NCBI RefSeq assembly: GCF_004365355.1
Contig: NZ_SODP01000001.1
Coordinates: 2,735,473-2,799,472, forward strand
From: Kribbella pratensis
GTDB taxonomy: Bacteria; Actinomycetota; Actinomycetes; Propionibacteriales; Kribbellaceae
DNA length: 64,000 nt
Direction: 5' to 3'
The translations under genes and the position numbers were made by a program. This document shows positions 16,907 to 26,556 of the stretch, in pieces (the first letter of the stretch is position 1; each line of letters starts with the position of its first letter). The notes beneath the pieces are model-generated. The model did not search any database, had not been told where the DNA came from, and saw nothing but the letters and a program-made list of their open reading frames with translations.

Positions 16907-17815
16907 ATGCGCGTGTTCATCACCGGAGCGTCCGGGCACGTCGGTTCGGCCGTCGTACCGGAACTCCTGCACAACGGCCACTCGGTTCTCGGCCTCGTCC
17001 GCTCCGACGAGTCGGCGAAGCGCCTCACGAGCTGGGGCGCCGAGGTCGTGCGCGGTGACCTCGACGACCTCGACCGCCTGCAGGCGGCGGCTGCCGCGGC
17101 GGACGGAGTCGTGCACCTCGCGTTCCGCCACGACGCCATGCAGGCGGGCGATCTGGCCGCCGCTGCCGCCTCGGATCTCGCCGCACTGCAGGCGATCGGC
17201 GACGCTCTCGCCGGCACCGACAAGCCACTGGTCAGTACGTCGGGCACAGGCATGCTCGCCGGCATCGTCAAGGACCGGATCGGGACCGAGGACGACTTCG
17301 ATCCGTCCGGCGGGTACCGCATCGACGCGGAGAACTTCGTCGTCGAGCTCGCGGCCAAGGGCGTCCGTTCGTCGATCGTCCGGCTACCGCAGATCACCCA
17401 CAGCCGGCTCGATCACCACGGCTTCGCGCCGTCGTTGATCGCCTTCGCCCGCCAGAACGGCTTCTCGGCGTACGTCGGTGACGGGGCCAACCGCTGGCCG
17501 TCCGTGCACACGCTCGACGCCGCAACGCTCTATCGCTTGGCGCTCGAGTCGGCACCGGCGGGCACCCGTCTGCACGCCGTCCAGGACGAGGGCATCGAGT
17601 TCCGCACGATCGCGGAGGCCATCGGCACGGGGCTCGATCTTCCGACCCGCGCGGTGACGGCGGAGGACGCACCGCAGTACCTCGGTTTCCTCGCCCACTT
17701 CGCGACCATGAACACTCCGACGTCCTCGGCCCGGACGCGCGAGCTGCTCAGCTGGCAGCCCACGCACCCGGACCTCCTCGCGGATCTGGCAGAGGGGTTC
17801 TACTTCGAGGCTTAG
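16907..17815 (+). CDS. Extended SDR family NAD-dependent epimerase/dehydratase
   Basis: 302 aa. N-terminal F-I-T-G-A-S-G-H-V-G-S Rossmann motif, then an extended SDR body with the D-L-D-D-L-D acidic loop. The catalytic Y-x-x-x-K is not in its canonical place, as in the group annotated as SDR family oxidoreductase near TetR regulators. Start 16907 has AGAAGGGA ahead; the longer frame from 16835 would run through both operators. Likely an NAD(P)H-dependent reductase induced by the TetR ligand. Ends with a 4-bp overlap with the convergent Gfo/Idh gene. Confidence 0.8.
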   Translation: MRVFITGASGHVGSAVVPELLHNGHSVLGLVRSDESAKRLTSWGAEVVRGDLDDLDRLQAAAAAADGVVHLAFRHDAMQAGDLAAAAASDLAALQAIGDALAGTDKPLVSTSGTGMLAGIVKDRIGTEDDFDPSGGYRIDAENFVVELAAKGVRSSIVRLPQITHSRLDHHGFAPSLIAFARQNGFSAYVGDGANRWPSVHTLDAATLYRLALESAPAGTRLHAVQDEGIEFRTIAEAIGTGLDLPTRAVTAEDAPQYLGFLAHFATMNTPTSSARTRELLSWQPTHPDLLADLAEGFYFEA

Positions 17816-18804
17816 ACCTTGAGTACTGGCGCGATCGTCTTCGATCGGGAGCCTTCGTACGCCGCGAGCAGGATGCCGAGGACGGCGATCCCTTCCTCCT
17901 CGGTATGCAGCGGACGAGTCTTGCCGAGCAGGGAGTCGGCGAAGTGGCCGATCTCGGCGACGAAGGTGTCGACCGGTTCGAAGTCGAACGTCTCGGTCTC
18001 GCCCGAGCGCAGGCGGTAGGACAGCGTCGTACCGTCACTGGTCAGTGAGCCGAGCTCGCCGACGGCGGAGAAGCGCTCGGTGGAGGCGGCCGGCTCGTAC
18101 GCCCAGCTGGTCACGAGCTGACCGACGACTCCGTTGTCGAACTTGATCAGGACCTGCGCGGAGTCCTCGCCCTCCATGAACTTCAACCGGTGCGTGGAGA
18201 GCATCGCGGTGGCCTCGACCGGCAGCCCGCCGGCGAGGTGCAGCATCAGATAGGTGGGGTGGTACCCGGTGTCAATGAGCTCGCCGCCGCCACTCGTCTT
18301 GCTGCTCGCCCGCCAGCCCATCGAACTCGGGTCGAAGTCGTTGTAGAAGCTGTCGGTCGTCCGTACTTCGTAGACCGTGCCGATCGTCCCGGCCTCGAGC
18401 AGCTCCTTGGCCTTCGCGACCGCCGGCATGAACAACTGGTTGTGCGCGCACATCAGCGTCACGCCGTTCTTCACCACCGCTTTGCGCACATCGGCTGCTT
18501 CCTCGGCCGACAGACACAACGGCTTCTCGCACAGGACGTGCTTGCCGGCCTCGGCGGCCGCGACGATCGCGTCGCGGTGCAGGTGGTGCGGCAGACAGAT
18601 GTCGACCGCGTCCAGCTCCTCGTTGGCCAGCATCTCCCGGTAGTCCGTGTATGGCGTTGCGCCAAGCTCCTCGCCCCGCTTCTTCGCCGTCTCCTCGACC
18701 GCGTCCGCCACCGCCGTCACGCCGATCTTGTCCGCGTGCTGCTGGTAACCCTTGATGTGCGCCGAGGCGATCCCGCCAGCCCCGATCAGTCCGACCTTGA
18801 GCAT
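17812..18804 (-). CDS. Gfo/Idh/MocA family oxidoreductase
   Basis: 330 aa. N-terminal G-L-I-G-A-G-G-I-A-S Rossmann motif, the family E-K-P signature (H-V-L-C-E-K-P-L) near residue 95 and the D-T-G-Y-H-P substrate-side histidine near 185. These enzymes oxidise or epimerise sugars or inositols with NAD(P). Second gene of an operon with another Gfo/Idh member 10 bp upstream; the ROK regulator and two secreted DUF4832 proteins next door suggest carbohydrate use. Specific sugar unknown. Confidence 0.87.
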   Translation of the reverse strand: MLKVGLIGAGGIASAHIKGYQQHADKIGVTAVADAVEETAKKRGEELGATPYTDYREMLANEELDAVDICLPHHLHRDAIVAAAEAGKHVLCEKPLCLSAEEAADVRKAVVKNGVTLMCAHNQLFMPAVAKAKELLEAGTIGTVYEVRTTDSFYNDFDPSSMGWRASSKTSGGGELIDTGYHPTYLMLHLAGGLPVEATAMLSTHRLKFMEGEDSAQVLIKFDNGVVGQLVTSWAYEPAASTERFSAVGELGSLTSDGTTLSYRLRSGETETFDFEPVDTFVAEIGHFADSLLGKTRPLHTEEEGIAVLGILLAAYEGSRSKTIAPVLKV

Positions 18805-18814
18805 GACTGTCTCC

Positions 18815-19795
18815 TCAGTTGTAGGCGATGGCGTTACCGGTCTTGGCGGCTTCGTTCGCAGCCACCACCAAACGGGTCAACTCGACTGCGCGCGCGATGT
18901 TGTCGTCCGCGCGGGTCCCGTTGTTGATGTGATCGACCCACTGCGCGAACGCGTCGGTCGAGTGCTCCGGGACGTCCACCTGCTCACCGTTCACCAGCAG
19001 CACGTTGCCCGCGTCGGTGTACGTGAGCGTGCCGTCCGTGCCGAACAGCTCGATCGTGAACGGGTTGGGGCTCGCGAACCCTGCCTCGATCACACCGATC
19101 TTCTGGTCCGGGTATCCGACGACCACGACAGCGTTGTCTTCCAGACCGCGCTCGGCGATCGAGCGGTACGTCGCACTGACCGTGTCGGGATGCGCGCCGA
19201 GGAACAACTGGGTCAGGTACACCGGGTGGCAGCCGAGGTCGGTGAGCGCGCCACCGATCGCGGTCGACGGCTCGAAGAACCGCTGCGGCAGCCAGCCCTC
19301 GACACCGTCGCGCGGGATGGCGCCGTCGTGCGAGAGCCGGACCCGGCCGTACGTGATCGTGCCCAGCGTGCCGTCGTCGATGACCTCGCTGATCGCCTGC
19401 GTGTAGCCGTGGTAGAGCCGCGGCAGCGACACGATCAGCTTCACGCCGGCTTCGTCGGTCGCGGCAACGATCTCCTCGGCCTCGGCGACCGTCGGCGCGA
19501 GCACCTTCTCGGTGAAGATGTGCTTGCCGGCCCGGGCCGCCTTGACCATCACGTCGCGGTGGACATTGGTCGGCGTCGTGATCACCACACCGTCCAGGTC
19601 CTCCCGCGCAAGCAAGGCGTCGAGGTCGCCGGTGAACTCGACGCCGAACTGTTCGGCGGCGGCCTTGCCGCGCTCGGCATCGTCGTCCCAGACGGCCACC
19701 AGGTCCGTCCCCGGGTGCGCCTGAGCCTGCCTCGAGTAGTCGCCGGCATGCACGTGCCAGAAGCTGAGGGTCGCGATCTTCAGTGGGTTGGACAC
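18815..19795 (-). CDS. Gfo/Idh/MocA family oxidoreductase
   Basis: 326 aa, same fold as the next gene but only distantly similar. The N-terminus lacks a clean GxGxxG (I-A-T-L-S-F-W-H-V-H-A-G) while the signature H-I-F-T-E-K and D-L-G-C-H-P motifs are present. The unusual N-terminus is shared by a subgroup of Gfo/Idh proteins. First gene of the pair; a LacI-like AAACGTTT box lies 17 bp upstream of its start, and the ROK gene diverges from it. Confidence 0.85.
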   Translation of the reverse strand: MSNPLKIATLSFWHVHAGDYSRQAQAHPGTDLVAVWDDDAERGKAAAEQFGVEFTGDLDALLAREDLDGVVITTPTNVHRDVMVKAARAGKHIFTEKVLAPTVAEAEEIVAATDEAGVKLIVSLPRLYHGYTQAISEVIDDGTLGTITYGRVRLSHDGAIPRDGVEGWLPQRFFEPSTAIGGALTDLGCHPVYLTQLFLGAHPDTVSATYRSIAERGLEDNAVVVVGYPDQKIGVIEAGFASPNPFTIELFGTDGTLTYTDAGNVLLVNGEQVDVPEHSTDAFAQWVDHINNGTRADDNIARAVELTRLVVAANEAAKTGNAIAYN

Positions 19796-19812
19796 CTGGT
19801 CCTCCTGATGCG

Positions 19813-19823
19813 AAAACGTTTCG
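19813..19823. promoter_or_regulatory. LacI-type operator upstream of the Gfo/Idh pair
   Basis: GAAAACGTTTC contains the palindrome AAACGTTT with the central CG pair seen in LacI/GalR family sites. A second palindrome, ACAACGTTGT, is at 19849-19858. No LacI gene is in the window. Confidence 0.4.
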
Positions 19824-19924
19824 GATCGACCGTCGGCAGATCACGGTACAACGTTGTCAGGAGGTCTGGACAGGGGTGCGGCGCGCCCTTTCACACGGTG
19901 AGATCCGCGCGCAGCCGGAGTGCT

Positions 19925-19952
19925 TATAGTTATCCGGGAGTCCTGGATAACT
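19925..19952 (+). promoter_or_regulatory. -10 box and ROK autoregulatory operator
   Basis: TATAGT (19925-19930) overlaps AGTTATCC-N9-GGATAACT (19928-19952), a perfect 8-bp inverted repeat placed just upstream of the ROK start. The core GGAGTCC is found again, inverted, upstream of the first DUF4832 gene. Confidence 0.6.
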
Positions 19953-19964
19953 AGAGGAGCCGCG

Positions 19965-21095
19965 ATGAGTGAGGAGCCTGTCGGCGGGGATCTCTCGCGG
20001 TTGCGTCAGCTCAACGCATCCGCCGTACTGCGGGAGTTACGGGGCGATCAGCCACTCACGCTGACCGAGTTGTCGAAACGCACGGGGTTGTCGCGCGCTT
20101 CGACCGAAGATGTTGCACGCGACCTGCTCGGACGCGGGTGGCTGGCCGAGGTCGCGCCGGCGTCGGGGTCGGTCGGGCGGCCGGCGCGGCGGTACCGGTT
20201 CAACGCCGGGGCGGGCCGGTTGCTCGGGGTGGACATCGGCGGACACAAGGCACTCGCCCTCGTCACCGACCTCGACGGCGAGGTGCTGAACCAGACCCGC
20301 ATCACGGTCGATCCCGAGGCCGGCCGGCGCGAGCGACTCGCAGTGATGGACCGCTGCGTGGCCAAGGCACTGGCCGGCGCGGGCGTCGAGGCCGGTCAGA
20401 TCTGGTCCACAGGCGTGGCGACCACCGGGCTCGTCGACGGCTCCGGCAAGGTGATGCTCTCCGACTCCCTCCCGGAGTGGAGCGGCGTCGACCTGGCCGC
20501 CCACGTACGCCGCCTTGTCCCCGGACCTGTCCGGGTGGAGAACGACTGCAAGCTGGCCGCCCTGGCCGAGACCTGGCGTGGGGTGGCCCGCTACGCCAAG
20601 GACGTCGTGTTCCTGCTGGCCGGGCTCCGAACAGGCGCCGGGTTGATCATCGACGGCAAGCTCCACCGCGGCTTCGCGAACTGGTCCGGCGAGATCGGCG
20701 CCCTCCCCGCCGCAGGGTGGTTACAAGCCCCGAAACACCTCGAGAGCTGGCTCGAGAACGCCTCGACGTCCGCCGGATTCGAGAGCGTGTTCCTCGCCGC
20801 TCGGGAAGGAGACCGGGACGCGACCCGAGCAGTGCGCGGATACGTGCGTGATCTGGCCGTGGGGGCCTCGGCTCTGGTGCTCACCCTGGATCCTCAGCTG
20901 GTGGTGATCGGGGGCGGGTTCTCGCGGTCGGCGGACGTGATGGTCGAGCCGTTACGGCGGGAGCTGGACCGGTGGTGTCTGCGGACGCCCGAGATCCGGG
21001 TGTCGGCGTTCGCCGACGAAGGGGTCGCGCTCGGCGCCGTACGACTCGCGCTCGACGAGGTCGAGGCGACGATCAGGACCGGCCTGAGACCTTGA
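19965..21095 (+). CDS. ROK family transcriptional regulator
   Basis: 376 aa. N-terminal winged helix (Q-L-N-A-S-A-V-L-R-E-L... L-S-K-R-T-G-L-S-R-A-S) over residues 10-75, then the ROK sugar-kinase-like domain beginning G-V-D-I-G-G-H-K near residue 90. The usual zinc-binding cluster (CxCGxxGC) is missing, and the kinase G-T-G-I region is R-T-G-A-G-L-I-I, so it is most likely a non-catalytic sugar sensor. ATG 19965 has AGAGGAG. Its own operator overlaps its -10 box; a related site precedes the DUF4832 gene pair, which it probably controls. Confidence 0.85.
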   Translation: MSEEPVGGDLSRLRQLNASAVLRELRGDQPLTLTELSKRTGLSRASTEDVARDLLGRGWLAEVAPASGSVGRPARRYRFNAGAGRLLGVDIGGHKALALVTDLDGEVLNQTRITVDPEAGRRERLAVMDRCVAKALAGAGVEAGQIWSTGVATTGLVDGSGKVMLSDSLPEWSGVDLAAHVRRLVPGPVRVENDCKLAALAETWRGVARYAKDVVFLLAGLRTGAGLIIDGKLHRGFANWSGEIGALPAAGWLQAPKHLESWLENASTSAGFESVFLAAREGDRDATRAVRGYVRDLAVGASALVLTLDPQLVVIGGGFSRSADVMVEPLRRELDRWCLRTPEIRVSAFADEGVALGAVRLALDEVEATIRTGLRP

Positions 21096-21122
21096 CATAA
21101 TTTTCCTGGACTCCATGATTAT
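21092..21122 (+). promoter_or_regulatory. Promoter/operator of the DUF4832 gene pair
   Basis: TTGACA (21092-21097) overlaps the ROK stop codon; an AT-rich -10-like ATGATT/GATTAT follows at 21115-21122. ATAAT...ATTAT arms enclose a GGACTCC core, the reverse complement of the GGAGTCC core in the ROK operator at 19928-19952. Confidence 0.45.
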
Positions 21123-21153
21123 TCCATCGCCCCGCCCAGCGAGAGGAAGCATC

Positions 21154-22887
21154 ATGATGCGTCCGTTCCGCCTGCTCAGCGCACTCCTCACCGGTGCACT
21201 CCTTGCTGCCCTGCTGGTCTCCCCCGCCGAGGCGGCGATCAGCGGCACCTCCGCGACCAACACCGCCACGACCGTCACCTACCGCTTCTCCTACACCGGC
21301 ACCCCGCAGTTCCTCCGCGTGTACGTCGACGCCGACCGCAACGCGTCGACCGGGTTCGCGCAGGCAGGCACGGGCGCCGACTACCTGCTCGAGAACGGCA
21401 GCCTGTACCAGCACACGGGCACCGGCTGGAGCTGGACGCTCATCCGCACGGTCACGTTCTCCAGCTCAGGCGGAGTCGCCCAGTGGACGGTCAACCGCTC
21501 GGACCTCGGCGAGACCGCGACCCCGAACGACGCGGACCTGATCTTCCAGGTAGAGGCTCCGCTCGAGACGTCCACGAAGTACACGCAGGTGTACTCCGGT
21601 GGCACCAGCGGCACCGTGACCTACACGGCGTCCTCCGAGAACTTCTCCAACCCCGAGCGCGGCTTCTATCACCACACCGGAGACTGCGACAAAGCCGACT
21701 TCTCCCAGAGCACCCTGCAGAGTTACCGGACCGGTCAGGGCATCTCGCTGGTGATGTGCGTCTTCTACTTGGCGGAGTACAAGAACGGGCCGATCGCACA
21801 GGCGGCGCTCGATCAGCTCCAGCAGCAGATCGACACCGTGCGGGCGGCCGGTTTGAAGATGGTCCTCCGCTTCGCGTACACGACGTCGACCACCGGCGAC
21901 GACACCACGAAGGACCGGATCCTGGCTCATCTCGACCAACTGGCGCCGTACCTCAACTCCGGCAAGGACGTCATCGCTGTCGTCCAGGCAGGTCTCATCG
22001 GCGCCTGGGGTGAGTGGTACTACACGCAGAACTTCGGCAACGCGGGCACGGTCACGTCGACCGACTGGGCCAACCGCAAGGCCGTCACCGACAAGCTGCT
22101 GAGCGTCGTCCCGTCGACGCGGATGATCCAGCTCCGTACGCCGAAGTTCAAGCGCACCATGTACTCGACGACCGCCGTACAACCGGGGGCCGCTTACAAC
22201 GGTTCGGCGCTCTCGCGGATCGGTCACCACAACGACTGCTTCCTCGCCAGCCCCGACGACTTCGGCACGTACGAGAACACGTCCGTCGAGTACCCGTACC
22301 TCCAGGCCGACACGACGTACGTCCCGATGGGCGGCGAGACCTGCGGCTCGAACCCGCCGCGCTCCAGCTGCCCGACCGCGACCGGCGAGCTCGCGCAGTT
22401 CCACTGGTCGTTCATCAACACCGACTACGAGCCGACCGTCCTCAACTCGTGGAACACCGGCGGCTGCCTCGCGGACATCAGCAAGAACCTCGGCTACCGC
22501 TTCCGCCTCGAGTCCGGCACCTATCCCGCGACAGCCTCCGCGGGCGGCAGCCTGCCGATCTCGTTCACCGTCCACAACGACGGCTACGCGACGCCCTTCA
22601 ACCCCCGCAGCCTCGAGCTCGTACTGCGGAACACGTCGACCGGCTCGACCTACAAGCTCGCGATGAGCTCCGACCCGCGCCGCTGGACGGCGGGTACGTC
22701 GACCACGGTGTCGCAGACCCTCACGCTGCCCACGAATCTTCCGGCAGGTTCGTACTCCCTGCTGCTGAACCTGCCGGATCCGCTTCTGTCCACTCGCCCC
22801 GAGTACTCCATCCACCTCGCGAACCAGGGCACCTGGGATGCGACGACCGGGATGAACTCGCTCCTGCACACGCTCACCGTCAGCTAG
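21154..22887 (+). CDS. Secreted DUF4874/DUF4832 protein with extra N-terminal domain
   Basis: 577 aa. A signal peptide (residues 1-29, hydrophobic L-L-S-A-L-L-T-G-A-L-L-A-A-L-L-V, A-x-A cleavage) is followed by a ~130-residue beta-rich domain, then the DUF4874 region (S-N-P-E-R-G-F-Y-H-H) and a TIM-barrel-like DUF4832 region with Q-A-G-L-I-G-A-W-G-E-W-Y and a C-terminal beta-sandwich. The G-E-W glutamate looks like a glycosidase acid/nucleophile, and the family is suspected to act on polysaccharides; no activity is established to my knowledge. Paired with a shorter homologue 17 bp downstream. Confidence 0.78.
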   Translation: MMRPFRLLSALLTGALLAALLVSPAEAAISGTSATNTATTVTYRFSYTGTPQFLRVYVDADRNASTGFAQAGTGADYLLENGSLYQHTGTGWSWTLIRTVTFSSSGGVAQWTVNRSDLGETATPNDADLIFQVEAPLETSTKYTQVYSGGTSGTVTYTASSENFSNPERGFYHHTGDCDKADFSQSTLQSYRTGQGISLVMCVFYLAEYKNGPIAQAALDQLQQQIDTVRAAGLKMVLRFAYTTSTTGDDTTKDRILAHLDQLAPYLNSGKDVIAVVQAGLIGAWGEWYYTQNFGNAGTVTSTDWANRKAVTDKLLSVVPSTRMIQLRTPKFKRTMYSTTAVQPGAAYNGSALSRIGHHNDCFLASPDDFGTYENTSVEYPYLQADTTYVPMGGETCGSNPPRSSCPTATGELAQFHWSFINTDYEPTVLNSWNTGGCLADISKNLGYRFRLESGTYPATASAGGSLPISFTVHNDGYATPFNPRSLELVLRNTSTGSTYKLAMSSDPRRWTAGTSTTVSQTLTLPTNLPAGSYSLLLNLPDPLLSTRPEYSIHLANQGTWDATTGMNSLLHTLTVS

Positions 22888-22904
22888 TCCGAGGAGACAC
22901 CCGC

Positions 22905-24338
22905 ATGAGACGGCTTGCCGCAAGCCTCGCGGTGGTTGGGTTGCTGCTACCGACCCAGACCGCGATGGCACACCACGCTCCCCCGAGCACTACTGTCACC
23001 TACAGCACGTCCGACGAAGTGATCTCGAATCAGGAACGTGGCTTCTACCACCACGCCGAGACGCACTACTACGCCGACAACTCCGGCTACGTCCCGCTCG
23101 ACGTCACCAAGCTGCGCAACTTCCGGACGCAGGAACACATCACCCAGATCCTCCGCCTGTTCTATCTGGAGAAGTTCGCCAAGCAGGACGTGATCGACCA
23201 GCACTACCTCGACCTGATGCAGGCCGACTTCAACACCGCACGGGCCGCCGGGGTGAAGATGATCGTCCGGTTCGCCTACGCGCTGCCCGGTGACGGTTGG
23301 CCGCCGCCGACGCCGTACGGCGATGCGCCGGTCGCCCGGGTCGTCAAGCAGATCAAGCAGCTGACGCCGATCCTGCGGAAGAACGCCGACATGATCGCGG
23401 TCGTCCAGTCCGGCTTCGTCGGCCTGTGGGGTGAGGGCTACTACACGGACTACTTCTCGAACCCGGCTGACCCGAGCCAGGTGTCGGACCAGAACTGGGC
23501 CGACCGCAAGGCAGTCATCGACGCGCTGCTCCAGGCGCTGCCGAAGGACAAGATGGTCCAGGTGCGTACGCCGTACATGAAGCAACGGATGTACGGCCTG
23601 CCGACCGGGACCGCCGGCGGGCTCACCGCGCAGCAGGCGTACAACGGGTCCGCGGTCGCGCGGATCGGGCAGCACAACGACTGCTTCCTGGCCAGCCCGG
23701 ACGACTTCGGCACCTACCTGAGCGACCCGCTCCAGCTGGACAAGGATTTCGTTGCCCAGGACACCAACTATGTGCCCGAGGGCGGCGAGACGTGCGGTGT
23801 CGACGCACCGCGCTCGGAGTGGCCGTCCGCTTCGGCCGAGATGGCCCAGCTGCACTTCTCGTTCCTGAACATCGAGTACCACCCGGACGTGCTGGCGAGC
23901 TGGGGCGACAACATCACGATCGCGAAGCAGAAGCTCGGCTACCGGTTCGCGCTGACCCAGTCCACGGTGTCGCAGTCACACGGCAAGGTCGACGTCGGCG
24001 TGAAGATCCGGAACGACGGCTGGGCAGCGCCGTACAACCCGCGGCAGGTGCAACTGGTGTTCCAGAACTCCAAGCACACCTACCGCATCAACGTTCCGGC
24101 CGATCCACGCCGCTGGGGCGCCGGCCAAACCGTGAGCCTGAACTGGAGCGTCAAGGTCCCCGCAGGCAAGTACAAGGTCCTCCTCAACATCGCCGACCCC
24201 AAGCTCCAGTCCCAGTCCCACCTGCCCGGCTCCACCGAGACCTACAACGCCGTCTACGCAGTACAACTCGCCAACAACGGCACCTGGCAACCAACCACCG
24301 GCTACAACGACCTCGGCCAAACAGTAACCATCGGATAA
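22905..24338 (+). CDS. Secreted DUF4874/DUF4832 protein
   Basis: 477 aa. Signal peptide M-R-R-L-A-A-S-L-A-V-V-G-L-L-L with a cut after A-M-A. It has the same core as its upstream neighbour (N-Q-E-R-G-F-Y-H-H, Q-S-G-F-V-G-L-W-G-E-G-Y-Y, H-N-D-C-F-L-A-S-P-D-D-F-G-T-Y) but lacks the extra N-terminal domain. ATG 22905 follows GAGGAGACACCCGC. A longer frame running back to 22014 is an artefact through the previous gene. The tandem pair arose by duplication and probably acts outside the cell on the same glycan. Confidence 0.8.
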   Translation: MRRLAASLAVVGLLLPTQTAMAHHAPPSTTVTYSTSDEVISNQERGFYHHAETHYYADNSGYVPLDVTKLRNFRTQEHITQILRLFYLEKFAKQDVIDQHYLDLMQADFNTARAAGVKMIVRFAYALPGDGWPPPTPYGDAPVARVVKQIKQLTPILRKNADMIAVVQSGFVGLWGEGYYTDYFSNPADPSQVSDQNWADRKAVIDALLQALPKDKMVQVRTPYMKQRMYGLPTGTAGGLTAQQAYNGSAVARIGQHNDCFLASPDDFGTYLSDPLQLDKDFVAQDTNYVPEGGETCGVDAPRSEWPSASAEMAQLHFSFLNIEYHPDVLASWGDNITIAKQKLGYRFALTQSTVSQSHGKVDVGVKIRNDGWAAPYNPRQVQLVFQNSKHTYRINVPADPRRWGAGQTVSLNWSVKVPAGKYKVLLNIADPKLQSQSHLPGSTETYNAVYAVQLANNGTWQPTTGYNDLGQTVTIG

Positions 24339-24357
24339 GCCCCCAACATCAAGGCGA

Positions 24358-24399
24358 CCTCCCGCCCGGCGCCACACACCAACCAGCGCCGGCAGGAGG
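24358..24399. terminator. Terminator hairpin between DUF4832 and ftsH
   Basis: CCTCCCGCCCGGCGC (24358-24372) pairs with GCGCCGGCAGGAGG (24386-24399) with minor bulges around a 13-nt loop. Separates two convergent genes. Confidence 0.5.
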
Positions 24400-24437
24400 C
24401 CCGCCCAGATCCGGATCCTCCCCGTCGGAGACGCTGG

Positions 24438-26492
24438 TCAGGCGCCGTCTCGGGGGGCTGGTTGGGGTTGGGCGGTGGTGGTTGCGGGGGCCTCGTGGGG
24501 GATGCCGGCGGCGGCGTAGGCGTCGGCTTCGTCGAGGGTTTCGTGGAGGAGGAGTTGTTCGGCGATGGAGTCGAGGCGGGGGCGGTTGTCGCGGAGGAGG
24601 CGGCGGGCCTCGGCGTAGCACTCTTCGATCAGGCTCCGGACCTCCGCGTCGACGGTGTTGAGCAGCTCGTCCGACACTCCGGCCGTCCGCGCGTCACCCT
24701 CGGGCGGAAGGATCGACACCGGCCCGATCGCGTCGGACATGCCCCAGCGGCCGACCATCGAGCGGGCGATCCGGGTCGCCGTCTCGAGGTCGCTCTCGGC
24801 GCCCGTGGTCACAACCCCGAGCACCTCCTGCTCGGCCGCCATCCCGCCGAGTGCGCCGATGATCCGGCCGCGCAGATACTCCACGTCGTACCCGTACCGG
24901 TCGGTGTCCGGCGTCGACAGCGTCACGCCGAGCGCACGGCCGCGCGGGATGATCGACACCTTGCGGACGGGATCCGCGCCCTTCTGGATCATCCCCAGCA
25001 GGGCGTGCCCGCCTTCGTGGTACGCCGTACGCCGGCGCTCTTCCTGGGGCATGACCACGTTCCGCGCCGCACCGAGCTGGATTTTCTCGAGTGCGTCGGT
25101 GAGATCGCGCTGGGTGATCTGCGACTTGCCCTGCCGCGCCGCCGCGAGGGCTGCCTCGTTCAGCAGGTTCGCGAGATCGGCGCCGGTCATCCCCGGGGTG
25201 GATTTGGACAGCGCGTTCAGGTCGACGTCCGGGGCGAGCGGTTTGCCGCGCGCGTGCACCTTGAGGATCGCCTCGCGGCCCGGCTGGTCCGGCGCGTTTA
25301 CGGTGATCGTGCGGTCGAACCGCCCGGGCCGCAGCAGCGCCGGGTCGAGGACGTCGGCGCGGTTCGTGGCTGCAAGCGTCACGACGCCCTCGGTGCCGGA
25401 AAAGCCGTCCATCTCGGTGAGGATCTGGTTCAGCGTCTGTTCACCCTCGTCGTGCCCGCTGATCGAGCGGGCGCCGCCGCGAGCACGGCCGATGGTGTCG
25501 ATCTCGTCGATGAAGATGATCGCCGGCGCCACCTTGCGTGCCTCACCGAACAGCTCCCGGACCCGGCTCGCGCCGACGCCCACGATCATCTCGATGAACT
25601 CCGACGCGCTCGCGGAGAAGAACGGCACGCCGGCCTCGCCTGCGGTCGCGCGGGCCAGCAGCGTCTTGCCGGTGCCGGGTGCGCCCTCGAGCAGGACGCC
25701 CTTCGGCGCCCGCGCCCCGAGCCGCCGGTACTTCTCCGGATCCTTGAGGTAGTCGACGACCTCCTCGATCTCGGCCTCGACCTCGTCGATCCCGGCGACG
25801 TCGGCGAACGTCACCCGCACCGTGCTCGGATCCACTGGCTTCTTCTGCTGGCCGCCGCCGCCGAACAACCCGCCGATACCGCCGAGACCACCGGAGGCGC
25901 GCTGGCGCCGGAACAACCACCAGTAGAACGCTGCGATCAGCAGGAACGGGCTGAGCGAGATCAGCAGGTTGAGCAGTACGCCGCGCTGCGCGACCACCGG
26001 GGTCGCCCGGACCGTGGCGCCGCCCTTCTGCAGGTCGCCGTACAGGTTGTCGTTGGCGAACGTCGGCCGCTCGGTCGTGAACTTCGTGTAGGTCTGGTCG
26101 GTCTTGCCCGGCACCGGCGCGGCCTCTTTCAGCCGGCCCTGGATGGTGTCGCCGCGGGCGAAGATCTCGGCGACGTTGTGCTTCTGCACCTGGGCGGTGA
26201 AGTCGGTGTACGCGATGGTCTGCTGGGCGCCGGACATCTGGTCCTGCATCGTCGTGAGCAGGAACAGCACGAGGTACCCGCCGAGGATCCACGCGGCCCA
26301 CTTCCACCACTTCGGGCGGCGCGGCTTGTCGCCGTCACCGTGCCCGGGCGGCAGGCCCTCGGTCCGCCACGGCTTGTGCGGGGGCCGCCGCGATCCGTCG
26401 CCGCGATCCCCCGGACCCGAGTCCCGACCGGAGCCGGGCCCGCGGTCGGCCGTGGACTGGTCCTGCGGCGGCGGCTGCTCCTTCTCGCTCAT
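24438..26492 (-). CDS. ftsH: FtsH-family ATP-dependent zinc metalloprotease
   Basis: 684 aa. Residues 1-60 are proline/charged and disordered; a transmembrane helix follows (about 65-85), an extracytoplasmic region of ~85 residues, a second membrane helix near 180, a Gly-rich linker, then the AAA domain (Walker A G-A-P-G-T-G-K-T, Walker [12 protein letters not shown] with L-R-P-G-R-F-D-R) and the M41 protease with H-E-G-G-H. It degrades membrane and some soluble proteins. The long disordered N-terminus and low C-terminal similarity to housekeeping FtsH suggest a paralogue. No strong Shine-Dalgarno at 26492. Divergent from the nucleoside hydrolase. Confidence 0.88.
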   Translation of the reverse strand: MSEKEQPPPQDQSTADRGPGSGRDSGPGDRGDGSRRPPHKPWRTEGLPPGHGDGDKPRRPKWWKWAAWILGGYLVLFLLTTMQDQMSGAQQTIAYTDFTAQVQKHNVAEIFARGDTIQGRLKEAAPVPGKTDQTYTKFTTERPTFANDNLYGDLQKGGATVRATPVVAQRGVLLNLLISLSPFLLIAAFYWWLFRRQRASGGLGGIGGLFGGGGQQKKPVDPSTVRVTFADVAGIDEVEAEIEEVVDYLKDPEKYRRLGARAPKGVLLEGAPGTGKTLLARATAGEAGVPFFSASASEFIEMIVGVGASRVRELFGEARKVAPAIIFIDEIDTIGRARGGARSISGHDEGEQTLNQILTEMDGFSGTEGVVTLAATNRADVLDPALLRPGRFDRTITVNAPDQPGREAILKVHARGKPLAPDVDLNALSKSTPGMTGADLANLLNEAALAAARQGKSQITQRDLTDALEKIQLGAARNVVMPQEERRRTAYHEGGHALLGMIQKGADPVRKVSIIPRGRALGVTLSTPDTDRYGYDVEYLRGRIIGALGGMAAEQEVLGVVTTGAESDLETATRIARSMVGRWGMSDAIGPVSILPPEGDARTAGVSDELLNTVDAEVRSLIEECYAEARRLLRDNRPRLDSIAEQLLLHETLDEADAYAAAGIPHEAPATTTAQPQPAPRDGA

Positions 26493-26556
26493 GAAGCCAA
26501 CATAGGACCTGAACCGTCCCGGAAACAGCAACAACTCCAGCGTCGTACCCTGGCGC

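Noticed and set aside
22014..22904. N-terminal extension of the second DUF4832 gene
   Set aside because: It overlaps the first DUF4832 gene in another frame; a signal peptide and Shine-Dalgarno mark ATG 22905.
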